A stretch of DNA of 64,000 nt from Bacillota bacterium (GCA_017445315.1 JAFSUI010000010.1:1-64000), one strand, 5' to 3'. Shown: positions 41,417-49,660, counted from the stretch's first letter. Made by a program: numbers and translations. Notes: generated by a model not told the origin, from the sequence alone.

Positions 41417-41982
41417 TCCGAGAGAGCTCTTAAGGGAAGACGAAATTCACTTGAGCTCATAATGTCCAACCATAATAAGAACTGTCTCTCCTGCAAGAGA
41501 AACCAAAACTGCGAGCTTCAGACACTCTGCGAAGAGATGGGTATATGATGATGGGCGCTATGCTAAAGTCGTACTGGGCAGAGAGGAGTGGCGTGGATCC
41601 AAAGAATATCTATTCCGTATCAATCATGCCATGCATCGCCAAGAAGTCTGAAATCCAAAGACCGGAGTGCAACACAAGTAGTCTTCCGGATGTAGACGCT
41701 GTTCTTACAACAAGAGAATGTGCCAGACTTATCAAGATGTTCGGAATCGACTTTAACGATATTGAGGATGACTCCTACGATCAGGATCTCTTCGGAGATT
41801 ACACAGGAGCAGGCGTAATCTTTGGCGCATCCGGTGGTGTAATGGAAGCAGCGCTTAGAACAGTCAAGCAGATCCAGGAGCTTTACGAGAACTATCTCGG
41901 AAAGCCGGGTAGCGAACTCGCAGAGAAACTCCTGCATACGCATTACAGCCAGAAGGAAAGATTCAACATCTTAGACAAATAA
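41414..41982 (+). pseudogene. Mosaic hydA remnant (two joined fragments plus an internal in-frame deletion)
   Basis: Piece one (41414-41544) copies hydA 26140-26270. Piece two starts at 41543, equal to hydA 26888, and runs to the 3' end of the gene; 617 bases between them are missing. Inside piece two 354 bases (118 codons, in frame) are lost between two copies of CAAGCAGAT (27210 and 27564 in hydA), removing the L3 motif with C501 and C505. An open frame of 145 codons (41545-41982) remains, but it cannot form an H-cluster. Its last residues, HYSQKERFNILDK, differ from intact HydA, so the 3' end may come from another hydA copy. Confidence 0.88.
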
Positions 41983-42007
41983 TCATGCGTCTCAAGGGGC
42001 GAAGCGG

Positions 42008-42036
42008 GGCGGCTTGCTGATGCAAGCCGCCTTTTT
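42008..42036 (+). terminator. Terminator after the hydA remnant
   Basis: GGCGGCTTGC pairs perfectly with GCAAGCCGCC around TGAT, followed by TTTTT. The intact hydA at 27675 has no comparable terminator. Confidence 0.9.
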
Positions 42037-42044
42037 GCATGCAC

Positions 42045-42103
42045 TTGACAAAGTTGGTTTATCGGGGTAAACTAAACCTGTGGTTTATCGCAATCAACCA
42101 CAG
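42045..42103 (+). promoter_or_regulatory. blaI promoter and BlaI-type operator
   Basis: A perfect TTGACA (42045-42050), 17-bp spacer and TAAACT (42068-42073) form the promoter. A perfect 8-bp inverted repeat, CTGTGGTT (42078-42085) and AACCACAG (42096-42103), covers the start site and is a likely autoregulation site for the BlaI-type repressor. Confidence 0.75.
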
Positions 42104-42116
42104 AGGAGGTCCCATT

Positions 42117-42482
42117 ATGATGGATATTGAGCTTGGTGCGGTACAAGAGAAGTTCGCGGATATCGTATGGTCTAACGAACCTATAGGTTCGGGTGAGCTT
42201 GTCAGGATATGCGAGCGGGAACTTAAATGGAAAAAACCGACGACATATACGGTACTTCGTAAGCTCTGCGAGAAAGGGCTACTTAAGAATGAGAATGGCA
42301 TTGTTTCATCTCTGATTTCGCGTGAAGATTTTTATTCCACAAAGAGCGAGCAAATCATAGAAGACTCGTTCAGTGGTTCGCTTCCCGCATTTGTTGCGGC
42401 ATTTATATCCAGAAACAATATTTCCGCTGAGGAGGCAGATGAAATCCAGAAGATGATCGATTCGTTCAAGAAGGAGGGCTAG
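42117..42482 (+). CDS. BlaI/MecI family transcriptional repressor
   Basis: A 121-residue winged-helix repressor (Penicillinase_R family). The recognition region reads KKPTTYTVLRKLCEKGLL, typical of BlaI/MecI. The C-terminal helices for dimerisation follow. GAGGAGGT lies before the ATG at 42117. The gene has its own promoter and palindromic operator and is followed after 2 bp by a BlaR1-type metallopeptidase gene. No beta-lactamase or PBP gene lies in the window, so the regulated genes are probably elsewhere or are this pair itself. Confidence 0.9.
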   Translation: MMDIELGAVQEKFADIVWSNEPIGSGELVRICERELKWKKPTTYTVLRKLCEKGLLKNENGIVSSLISREDFYSTKSEQIIEDSFSGSLPAFVAAFISRNNISAEEADEIQKMIDSFKKEG

Positions 42483-42484
42483 TC

Positions 42485-44575
42485 ATGAGTGCAATCTTCC
42501 TCAAGATAATAAATATGAGCATCACGGCGAGTTGGCTTATTCTTGCAGTTATCCTGGTAAGGTTTGTCCTCAAGAAGGCTCCCAAATGGGTGAGATGCCT
42601 TCTGTGGGCTTTGGTTGCGATTAGGCTTCTTTGTCCGTTCTCGTTTGAGAGTGTGTTCAGTCTTGTGCCGAGTAGCGAGACGATACCTCGAGACATCGGT
42701 ATATCGCATGAGCCTGCAATAAACTCCGGAATCAGCATCGTCAATAATACCATCAACCCAATAATTGCGGATTCATTTACGCCGAAAGTGGGTGACAGCA
42801 TAAATCCGCTTCAAGCGATGATTCCTGCTGCTGCGGCAGTGTGGATTATAGGAGTGCTTGCGTTGCTTGCTTATGCCCTAATAAGCTATCTGAAACTGAA
42901 GAGGTCGGTTGCTGTCGCTGCTCCGCTCGGCGACAAGATTATGGTTTGCGACGAAGTAAAGTCGCCATTCATTCTTGGTATTCTTAGACCATTGGTTTAT
43001 GTGCCCTCATCGATGTCGGGGGAGATTCTTGAGAATGTCATTCGACACGAGAAGGCGCACTTGAAGCGTCGCGATCATTTGTGGAAGCCCTTGGGGTTCC
43101 TTCTCCTGGCGGTATATTGGTTCAATCCGTTGTCTTGGATAGCATATATTTTGCTTTGCAGGGATATTGAGATGGCGTGCGACGAACGAGTCATTCGCGA
43201 TATGAACAGGGATGATATCGCTGCGTATTCGCAGGCGCTTCTCGACTGCAGTTTCTCGAGAAGGCAGATTGCGGCTTGCCCGCTTGCATTTGGTGAGGTA
43301 GGAGTGAAGGAAAGAGTCAAAGGCGTGCTGAATTATAAACGACCTGCGTTTTGGATTATTCTAATTGCCGTCATACTATGCGTGTTTGTCGCTGTATGTT
43401 TAATGACGAATCCACCTACAAACAAGAATACGCCAACTGAATCCGGAGAGAGTATTGTTGACGGAGAGGATATAGTTATGGGCAATATGAAAACATATTC
43501 ATTCCTTCCAGACGAAACATATGAATGCGATGGATACTCGTATAAGTATAGGCTGGAATTAGTCGGAAGAATGCATGCCGCAGCTGTGGACTCGAAATAT
43601 GTCGTCCTGAGCAATAGAGAGGATATTACATTTGAACAGGCGGCAGCCACTTTGTTCAGCAGCGATTCGAACGACTGGTTTGATCCGAAAGAGGCGGTAC
43701 TCGTTGATATAAGCACGTTGGAAAATATAAGCGCGACATCACAGGTTGCCTCATCCGGGTGGATGGCGGATTCAGGTTCAATATATCATGATGCGGTTAC
43801 ACCGGCTCCCGTGGTGAGTATCGCCAGGTATCTTCCGGTCGTAGTGCTGGATACAAAAGAGGAGCTGAATCAGTTCAAGAAAAAATATGCGAATATTTTT
43901 GAGCTCGGACACGCATTTGAAGAAGCGGTGCCGTTTAGCGATGCAATCGCAGCGTACGATGAAACTTTCTTTGACACGCATACATTGGTTCTGATATGCA
44001 TATATAGCAACAAATCGGAGCTTAGGTATACGCTACAAAATGTAACACGTGAAGAGAGCGGCGCCGACGGAGCTATCTATTTGAACGTAGTTGAATCGAG
44101 CACCGCAACCACAACCGAGGATGAGGAGCTGGGCTGGTTCGTGATGACAGAGATTAAAGACGAGGACCTGGCGGGCGTCACAAAATATTATTCGAAGATA
44201 GTACGGGATGGTGTTGCGGAAGATGCGACAATCACGTTTACTCCTGAAAGTGAAATTGATCCAGAGCCAGTTACTTACGAGAATAAGGAGTGGGCAGACG
44301 AGTTCAACGACATATTTGATGCAATTATCAACGACGAGTCATTATTCGAAATTGATTCGTTAGAAAACATAAACGATGTGTATATGAGGGTTGGTGATAG
44401 AGTTATCGCATATATGAATCCCGATACGTACTGGGAATTCAAGTATGATAAGGTTGCCTATTATGTAGGACTACACAACGCTGTACACAACGAAGAGAAG
44501 TATGTATTGCTCGATGTAGACTCAGAGTTAGGCAAAAGGCTTTCGGAATTGGCGGCGCTGTTGATGGGCGAATAA
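42485..44575 (+). CDS. M56 family metallopeptidase, BlaR1/MecR1-type sensor
   Basis: A 696-residue membrane protein. Membrane helices in the first 110 residues are followed by the M56 zinc peptidase domain with HEKAH at 188-192 and the downstream acidic ligand region DIEMACDERV. A further helix lies near residue 300 (IILIAVILCVFVAVCLMT). The extracellular 370 residues do not contain the penicillin-binding SxxK/SxN/KTG motifs of BlaR1, and I do not recognise the domain. It probably cleaves or inactivates BlaI when an unknown signal is bound. Start is 2 bp after blaI. Confidence 0.85.
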   Translation: MSAIFLKIINMSITASWLILAVILVRFVLKKAPKWVRCLLWALVAIRLLCPFSFESVFSLVPSSETIPRDIGISHEPAINSGISIVNNTINPIIADSFTPKVGDSINPLQAMIPAAAAVWIIGVLALLAYALISYLKLKRSVAVAAPLGDKIMVCDEVKSPFILGILRPLVYVPSSMSGEILENVIRHEKAHLKRRDHLWKPLGFLLLAVYWFNPLSWIAYILLCRDIEMACDERVIRDMNRDDIAAYSQALLDCSFSRRQIAACPLAFGEVGVKERVKGVLNYKRPAFWIILIAVILCVFVAVCLMTNPPTNKNTPTESGESIVDGEDIVMGNMKTYSFLPDETYECDGYSYKYRLELVGRMHAAAVDSKYVVLSNREDITFEQAAATLFSSDSNDWFDPKEAVLVDISTLENISATSQVASSGWMADSGSIYHDAVTPAPVVSIARYLPVVVLDTKEELNQFKKKYANIFELGHAFEEAVPFSDAIAAYDETFFDTHTLVLICIYSNKSELRYTLQNVTREESGADGAIYLNVVESSTATTTEDEELGWFVMTEIKDEDLAGVTKYYSKIVRDGVAEDATITFTPESEIDPEPVTYENKEWADEFNDIFDAIINDESLFEIDSLENINDVYMRVGDRVIAYMNPDTYWEFKYDKVAYYVGLHNAVHNEEKYVLLDVDSELGKRLSELAALLMGE

Positions 44576-44690
44576 AGCCCTCTGATTTGACGATGACACC
44601 ACAGGTGAGATAGAATGTTGGCAACTTGGAGGCCGGCCAGAACGGAGGTTGCGTTCCAATGACAGAAGGGGATTAAACTGATTTGCAACT

Positions 44691-44714
44691 AAAAACCGCC
44701 TTACGGCGGTTTTT
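44691..44714. terminator. Bidirectional terminator between the BlaR1-type gene and the MFS gene
   Basis: AAAAACCGCC pairs with GGCGGTTTTT around TTAC, usable from both convergent genes. Confidence 0.88.
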
Positions 44715-44730
44715 GTTAACTATGATTCAT

Positions 44731-46299
44731 TTATTCCATATCCTCTAGCGCTTCGAGGCCTTTCTTTGATTCCGGTTTGGAGTCTCCGTGCTTTACGTTC
44801 AGCATTGTAAAGAATGCGGCGCCGGCAAAGATTGCTGCGTAGGGGAAGAGCGTTAGCATTCCCAGTTTATCCATGAGAAAGCCTGAAATAACCGGGGTTA
44901 TTACTTGCGCGGCCATGGATGCTGTGTAGTAGTAACCGGTGTATCGACCAACGTCGCAGCCTGCGCACATCTCTACAACCATCGGGAAGGAGTTTACGTT
45001 TATTGTTGCCCAGCCGATTCCGGCGAGTGCAAACATCGCGTTCATGAGCATTGTTGGGCTCTCTGCTCTCATAAACGCTGCGACGCCAAAGGAAGTCGCG
45101 AGCATCACTACGCCTGCAAGAATGGTTTTCTTTCTTCCAACTTTGGAGGCGATCATACCTACAGGTAGGTATGAGATAATAGCAGCTGCCTGCGCAAGTA
45201 TAAGCGTCAGGTTATAGTCCTTATGCAGGATAGAACTTGCATATACGGAGTACTTGGATGTTACCGCGTTATATCCCATAAACCAAAGTACAATCGATGC
45301 CATGATGAATATCAGTGAGCGACGTTCTGCGGCGGTGAGTTTTTTGCTCTCTCCGGGCGCATCGCAGTCTTCTTCTACTATGCCGTAACGAAGGCTCTCC
45401 TCGTGCATTTCCATAACGAACTTAGGCTCTCTTACGGTAAGCATAAATATCACAAGCGATACTATCATGATAGCTGCTATCACAACAAAGTAAGGTGTAT
45501 AGCCCATTAATGAATTCTTGAGCGCGCTCGTTCCAAATACAATTCCGAGGGCCAAAACTATTATTCCGCCTGCGGACCCCATGAGGTTTATTACGGCGTT
45601 GGCTTTGGATCTAAGAGGTTTAATGGTTACGTCAGGCATGAGAGCAACTGCAGGAGATCTAAACGTTGACATAGCAACAAGTGTTACGAGAAGAAGTATT
45701 ACAAATATAATGAGGTTGCCTGGATTATCGGATGTTATGTTCTTTACTACTGCTTGCCTAGCGGGAGCAACATACTGAGTATAGTCCGGGTTTGTTATTG
45801 TGGCAGTTCCTGAGGAGTTACCGCTAGGAATGGTGCTTTTTATTGCAACAAATTCTTCCTTTGTATATTTATCTTGGAGCTTAAACGTGGTTCCATCCGG
45901 TGAAAGAATCTCCGCATCCATTTCCTCGGTCTTGTCATAGATTGCTTCCATGGCGGCTGGATCGTCTATTGCAGAAACAGATGAGATCTGCTTTAGCTGT
46001 GCGGCATCAACGAGCGAAAGACCGATGAATGCGCATACGGCCACGATTGTACCAAAGAGTATAAAAGGCGTTCTCCTTCCTCTCTTGCTTTTTGTCTTAT
46101 CCGAAAGTGCACCGAACAGGGGGAGCATAAATAGCGCCAGGATATTATCTAGGGCCATTATAAGTCCCGACAATGTCTGGGACATACCAAACTTGTTTGT
46201 CAGAATTAGCGGAATAGTATTATCGTACGCCTGCCAGAATGCGCAGATCAGAAAAAATGCAAATCCAACAAAGATGGTGCGTTTGTAGTTTAGCTTCAT
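44731..46299 (-). CDS. MFS transporter, SLC45/sucrose-permease-like
   Basis: A 522-residue membrane transporter with twelve predicted helices. The N-terminus has FGMSQTLSGLIMALDNILAL and FGALSDKTKSKRGRRTPFI, the conserved D-x2-K-x-RRTP-type loop of GPH/SLC45-like sugar transporters. A soluble loop of about 100 residues (charged and Thr/Ser-rich, starting VDAAQLKQISS) separates helices 3 and 4, longer than usual. The ATG at 46299 is chosen because GGAGG lies just before it. Part of the 5' region is duplicated in the scar at 41244. Substrate likely a disaccharide, unproven. Confidence 0.85.
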   Translation of the reverse strand: MKLNYKRTIFVGFAFFLICAFWQAYDNTIPLILTNKFGMSQTLSGLIMALDNILALFMLPLFGALSDKTKSKRGRRTPFILFGTIVAVCAFIGLSLVDAAQLKQISSVSAIDDPAAMEAIYDKTEEMDAEILSPDGTTFKLQDKYTKEEFVAIKSTIPSGNSSGTATITNPDYTQYVAPARQAVVKNITSDNPGNLIIFVILLLVTLVAMSTFRSPAVALMPDVTIKPLRSKANAVINLMGSAGGIIVLALGIVFGTSALKNSLMGYTPYFVVIAAIMIVSLVIFMLTVREPKFVMEMHEESLRYGIVEEDCDAPGESKKLTAAERRSLIFIMASIVLWFMGYNAVTSKYSVYASSILHKDYNLTLILAQAAAIISYLPVGMIASKVGRKKTILAGVVMLATSFGVAAFMRAESPTMLMNAMFALAGIGWATINVNSFPMVVEMCAGCDVGRYTGYYYTASMAAQVITPVISGFLMDKLGMLTLFPYAAIFAGAAFFTMLNVKHGDSKPESKKGLEALEDME

Positions 46300-46321
46300 T
46301 TGGAGCCTCCGTAACAAAACA

Positions 46322-46388
46322 GTAGAATATCGCCAGTATTATATAAATGTGGATACACATTATTATTCTACAATATTTTTAGAATAAT
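46322..46388 (-). promoter_or_regulatory. Operator-like repeats at the MFS gene promoter
   Basis: A perfect 9-bp inverted repeat, ATTATTCTA (46362-46370) and TAGAATAAT (46380-46388), plus a third half-site TAGAATA at 46323, flank a minus-strand TATAAT (46344-46339). The inverted repeat covers the expected -35 region of the MFS promoter, which fits a repressor site. It also lies upstream of the divergent GDPD gene. Confidence 0.55.
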
Positions 46389-46439
46389 TTCGCCCCCAAA
46401 TTTCATTACAAAACGCTTTTATTGGAAGGCATAATCGGC

Positions 46440-46445
46440 TATAAT
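46440..46445 (+). promoter_or_regulatory. -10 box placing the GDPD mRNA start at its start codon
   Basis: TATAAT at 46440-46445 is 7 bases upstream of the ATG at 46453. No Shine-Dalgarno site lies between them, so the transcript is predicted to be leaderless. The -35 region is poor. Confidence 0.45.
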
Positions 46446-46452
46446 TAAAGAC

Positions 46453-47304
46453 ATGAACAAAGCATTTATAGGAGGATTGTTTGCCGGTGCAGCTGCAGCT
46501 GTTACGGTGTTTGCTATTGCTCCGCGCAAACTATCGGACGGCAGGGATAAGCCCTTCAAAAATAGATATTTTGCCCACAGGGGTCTTCATAGCCGGGACG
46601 GTTCCGTTCCGGAGAATTCTATTGCTGCTTTTTCCGCTGCGGTTAATGCGGGATACGGCATAGAACTAGACATCCAGCTCTCCAAGGACAATGAGGTAGT
46701 GGTCTTCCATGACGACGGCCTAAAGAGGGTATGCGGAAAAGAAGGTCTCGTGATCGACTATGATCTCGCCGAGCTCAAGAGGATGCGCCTTCTTGATACC
46801 GAAGAATGCATTCCTACATTCAAAGAGGTCCTTGACGTGGTAGATGGCAGGGTTCCTCTTATCGTTGAGTTCAAAGGCGGAAAGCGCAATAAGATTCTCT
46901 GTGAAAAGGCAATGTCCTACCTAAGAGAATATGATAAAGCTCACGGAGGAACCGGAAAAGGAAGTTCTCTATTTTGCGTTGAGAGTTTTGATGCAAGAAT
47001 TGTGTTTTGGTTTAGAAGAAATGCGCCGGATCTCTATAGAGGGCAGCTCGCAAATGCCATGGAAGAATACGATGATAATTTCCCATGGATCCTGAGATTC
47101 ACATCGGCACACTGCCTGTTTAACTTTGGGGCAAGACCACATTTTATAGCATACGGTCTAGTAGGCAAGAAACCATGGACGGTTAGACTTGCAGAGTATC
47201 TCGGAGCAAAGAAAATCTGTTGGACGAGCCATAATCCGGAAGATAAAGACGGAAACGATACAGTTATATTTGAATTCTATAATCCGCCAACCACTTGGGA
47301 ATAA
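46453..47304 (+). CDS. Glycerophosphodiester phosphodiesterase
   Basis: A 283-residue GDPD-family enzyme. An N-terminal hydrophobic helix (FIGGLFAGAAAAVTVFAI) probably anchors it in the membrane. Catalytic residues lie in FAHRGLHSRDGSVPENS (His-Arg-Gly and Glu-Asn-Ser), IELDIQLSKD (Glu, Asp) and VVVFHDD (second His), the metal- and acid-base set of this family. It hydrolyses glycerophosphodiesters to glycerol 3-phosphate and an alcohol. It is 27 bp upstream of the CoA-transferase gene, possibly co-transcribed. Confidence 0.92.
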   Translation: MNKAFIGGLFAGAAAAVTVFAIAPRKLSDGRDKPFKNRYFAHRGLHSRDGSVPENSIAAFSAAVNAGYGIELDIQLSKDNEVVVFHDDGLKRVCGKEGLVIDYDLAELKRMRLLDTEECIPTFKEVLDVVDGRVPLIVEFKGGKRNKILCEKAMSYLREYDKAHGGTGKGSSLFCVESFDARIVFWFRRNAPDLYRGQLANAMEEYDDNFPWILRFTSAHCLFNFGARPHFIAYGLVGKKPWTVRLAEYLGAKKICWTSHNPEDKDGNDTVIFEFYNPPTTWE

Positions 47305-47331
47305 AACTACGAGGCAGCATAAGGAGGAAGT

Positions 47332-48663
47332 ATGAATTTTTTAAATGAGTACAGAGAAAAACTCAGAACACCGGAAGAAGCAGTCAAAGCAATAAAAAGC
47401 GGTGACTGGGTTGACTACACTACAAACGTCAGTTTCCCATATCTTCTCGATGCTGCACTTGCGAAAAGACGCGATGAACTAACGGATGTAAAGATTCGCG
47501 GAAATCTAATCTTTGGACCGATTCAGACAGTAGAGTGTGACCCGGAGAGGGAGCATTTTATCTATAATAGTTGGCATTGCTCATCTTACGAGCGCGCACT
47601 CGGAGATAAGGGGCTTTGCAATTATATTCCTATGGTATTCCGCGATTGCACGGAGTATTATCGCGTATTTCTAACAGTAAATGTTGCCATGATGGCGGTT
47701 CCGCCCATGGATGAGCATGGTTATTTCAATCTTTCTTGCGCAACAGGAATTGCAAAGGGAATTCTAGACAAAGCAGATATAGTTATTCTTGAGATCAACG
47801 ACAAACTTCCGCATATTTATGGTGCCTTTGATGAGTCAATCCATATATCGGAGGTTGATTATATTGTAGAAGGCGAGCACCCGGATCTTCCTCAGTTTCC
47901 GATAGGCGAGGCGACTGAAGAGGATAAGGCGATTGCCGGGTTCATCCTTCCGCATATTCAGGACGGCTCTGCGCTTCAGCTCGGAATCGGAACCATGCCA
48001 AATGTAATCGGAAAAGAGATAGCAGAATCCGATATTCAGGATCTTTCAATGCACACCGAGCTTTGTTCCGATGCGTATTATGAGCTCTATAAAGCAGGAA
48101 AAATCACAAACAAGAGAAAAAGATTATTCCCGGGAAAAGGCTTAACCGGAATAGTGTTCGGATCAAACGATCTCTACAAGTGGGTGGATAGGAACCCTGC
48201 GGTTATGATAGCTCCGCTTTCGTATGTAAATGCACCTGAGCATATCGCCCAGTTTGACAATATGGTGTCCATAAATAACTGTATCTCCGTAGACCTCTAC
48301 GGACAGATAAATGCCGAGAGCGTCGGCTTCCGCCAGATTAGCGGAACCGGAGGCCAGCTAGACTATCTAACTGGCGCATCAATGGCTCGTGGCGGCAAAG
48401 CCTTTATCTGCCTGGACTCTTCATTTGTGGATAAAAAGGGCGAGCGCCACTCCAATATTAGGCCGCATTTCTGTGGGGATATCGTAACTGACCCAAGGAG
48501 CCAGGCCTACTATATAGTAACCGAGTATGGTGCAGTAAACCTCACCGGCCGGAGCACCTGGGAGCGTGCAGAAATGCTCATTTCTGTCGCACACCCAAAT
48601 TTCCGCGACGAACTCGTAAAAGCCGCGGAAACCCAGGGCATCTGGAGAAGGAGCAACAAATAA
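47332..48663 (+). CDS. Acyl-CoA:acetate CoA-transferase (butyryl-CoA / 4-hydroxybutyrate CoA-transferase family)
   Basis: A 443-residue CoA-transferase. The second half has the AcetylCoA_hyd_C pattern: GIGTMPNVIG, SMHTELCSDAYYELY with catalytic Glu at about residue 243, and GTGGQLDYLTGASMARGGK. Butyryl-CoA:acetate transferases and 4-hydroxybutyrate CoA-transferases share these motifs. It would form acetyl-CoA from acyl-CoA and acetate, the last step of butyrate production or a step in amino acid fermentation. The exact acyl group cannot be read from the sequence. Confidence 0.87.
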   Translation: MNFLNEYREKLRTPEEAVKAIKSGDWVDYTTNVSFPYLLDAALAKRRDELTDVKIRGNLIFGPIQTVECDPEREHFIYNSWHCSSYERALGDKGLCNYIPMVFRDCTEYYRVFLTVNVAMMAVPPMDEHGYFNLSCATGIAKGILDKADIVILEINDKLPHIYGAFDESIHISEVDYIVEGEHPDLPQFPIGEATEEDKAIAGFILPHIQDGSALQLGIGTMPNVIGKEIAESDIQDLSMHTELCSDAYYELYKAGKITNKRKRLFPGKGLTGIVFGSNDLYKWVDRNPAVMIAPLSYVNAPEHIAQFDNMVSINNCISVDLYGQINAESVGFRQISGTGGQLDYLTGASMARGGKAFICLDSSFVDKKGERHSNIRPHFCGDIVTDPRSQAYYIVTEYGAVNLTGRSTWERAEMLISVAHPNFRDELVKAAETQGIWRRSNK

Positions 48664-48687
48664 TAAAAACTAATACGCAACCAAAAT

Positions 48688-48793
48688 TTGACAAAAAGAA
48701 AAACAGTGCTATAATACAAGTGTAATGTAATTAGGCTATCGAAGTACATGCGTACCGAAAAACCCCAGGAGCTAGTACCTCCTGGGGTTTTTT
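48688..48793 (+). ncRNA. Candidate small RNA: short promoter-terminator unit
   Basis: TTGACA (48688-48693), a 16-bp spacer and TATAAT (48710-48715) are perfect hexamers. About 70 nt later a strong terminator, AACCCCAGGAG (48761-48771) with CTCCTGGGGTT (48779-48789) and a T run, ends the unit. In between are the repeats GTAC-ATGC-GTAC, which can fold, and no open frame with a ribosome site. A further extended -10 promoter for xpt follows, so the unit is separate from the riboswitch. It may be a small RNA or a terminating leader. Confidence 0.6.
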
Positions 48794-48837
48794 ATATTTT
48801 TATAAAGAAATACGATTTTTTTAGTAACGCAATATGT

Positions 48838-49033
48838 TATAATATAATCATCTGTTAATAAGGAATTTATATACTGCCGATATAGGTTCGGATAAAAGGC
48901 CCGAATGTTTCTACCGTTGATGCCGATTCTCGGATGTCCAAGCAGGGATACCCAAGAATGAATTCACGACTATTGGCTCAAATATTGTTTTATTTGAGGT
49001 TGGCAGACTAATTGTCTGCCAAAATTATTTTTT
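48838..49033 (+). promoter_or_regulatory. Guanine-class purine riboswitch with enlarged L3, and xpt terminator
   Basis: A TATAAT (48838-48843) with a TGT extension starts the leader. P1 pairs GCCGATA (48876-48882) with TATTGGC (48971-48977). P2 pairs GTTCGG with CCGAAT around ATAAAAGGC. The J2/3 signature GTTTCTACC is at 48907-48915. P3 pairs CGTTGAT (48915-48921) with a late strand ending CACG (48968), and the J3/1 base C48970 is the guanine-specifying C74. L3 keeps a CCG, but a 32-nt hairpin (48927-48958) is inserted. A terminator (49000-49033) follows. Downstream genes are xpt and a nucleoside transporter. Confidence 0.75.
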
Positions 49034-49084
49034 GCACGGCCGGCGCATATGCATAGGTGTGGCGTGTATAGCGAGGACATTATT

Positions 49085-49660
49085 ATGAAAGAAATGCAAG
49101 AAAAAATACTTAAAGACGGCAAAGTCATTTCCGGTGGAATACTTAAGGTCGGAAGCTTTCTCAATCAGCAGATAGATATAGACTTCCTGAAGAGAATGGG
49201 TCAGGAGATCGCAAGGCTATATGCAGATGAAAAAGTAGATAAGATTCTCACAATAGAAGCCAGTGGAATATCAATTGCTGTCGCAGCAGGAATGGAACTA
49301 GGAGTTCCTGTTGTGTTTGCAAAGAAGCATCTAACGAGCAATGTCGATGGAGCGTTTTACTCTGCTAACGTTCACTCATACACAAGGGACGAAGATTATA
49401 GCGTTGTAGTGAGCATAGATTTTCTGTCACCAGGAGAAAGAGTTCTACTTGTTGACGATTTCCTCGCAAACGGACAGGCGCTTAACGGACTCTTGTCGCT
49501 CGTTAAACAAGCAGGCGCAGAAGCGGTTGGTGTAGCAGTTGCGATAGAAAAATGCTTCCAGGGCGGAGGGGACGAAATAAGAGAACGCGGAATCCGAGTA
49601 GAAGCCCTCGTAGCAATCGAATCAATGTCTTCTGAAGGAATCATCTTCAGAAGTAATTAA
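49085..49660 (+). CDS. xpt: Xanthine phosphoribosyltransferase
   Basis: A 191-residue enzyme joining xanthine (or guanine) to PRPP. The Xpt signature ILKVGSFLNQQID is near residues 18-30, and the PRPP loop is VLLVDDFLANGQAL (about 121-134). Length and order match the B. subtilis Xpt family (about 190). The ATG at 49085 has GAGGA upstream; a longer frame would start within the leader. It is preceded by the purine riboswitch and followed by a nucleoside-type BMP transporter, making a salvage operon. Confidence 0.95.
   Translation: MKEMQEKILKDGKVISGGILKVGSFLNQQIDIDFLKRMGQEIARLYADEKVDKILTIEASGISIAVAAGMELGVPVVFAKKHLTSNVDGAFYSANVHSYTRDEDYSVVVSIDFLSPGERVLLVDDFLANGQALNGLLSLVKQAGAEAVGVAVAIEKCFQGGGDEIRERGIRVEALVAIESMSSEGIIFRSN

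Noticed and set aside
41545..41982. A small functional hydrogenase from the 145-codon frame
   Set aside because: It lacks the L1 motif and the two L3 cysteines, all Fe-S domains and a ribosome site.
48748..48792. A short peptide gene in the promoter-terminator unit
   Set aside because: The ATG at 48748 has no ribosome site, and the frame runs through the terminator and far beyond the predicted RNA end.
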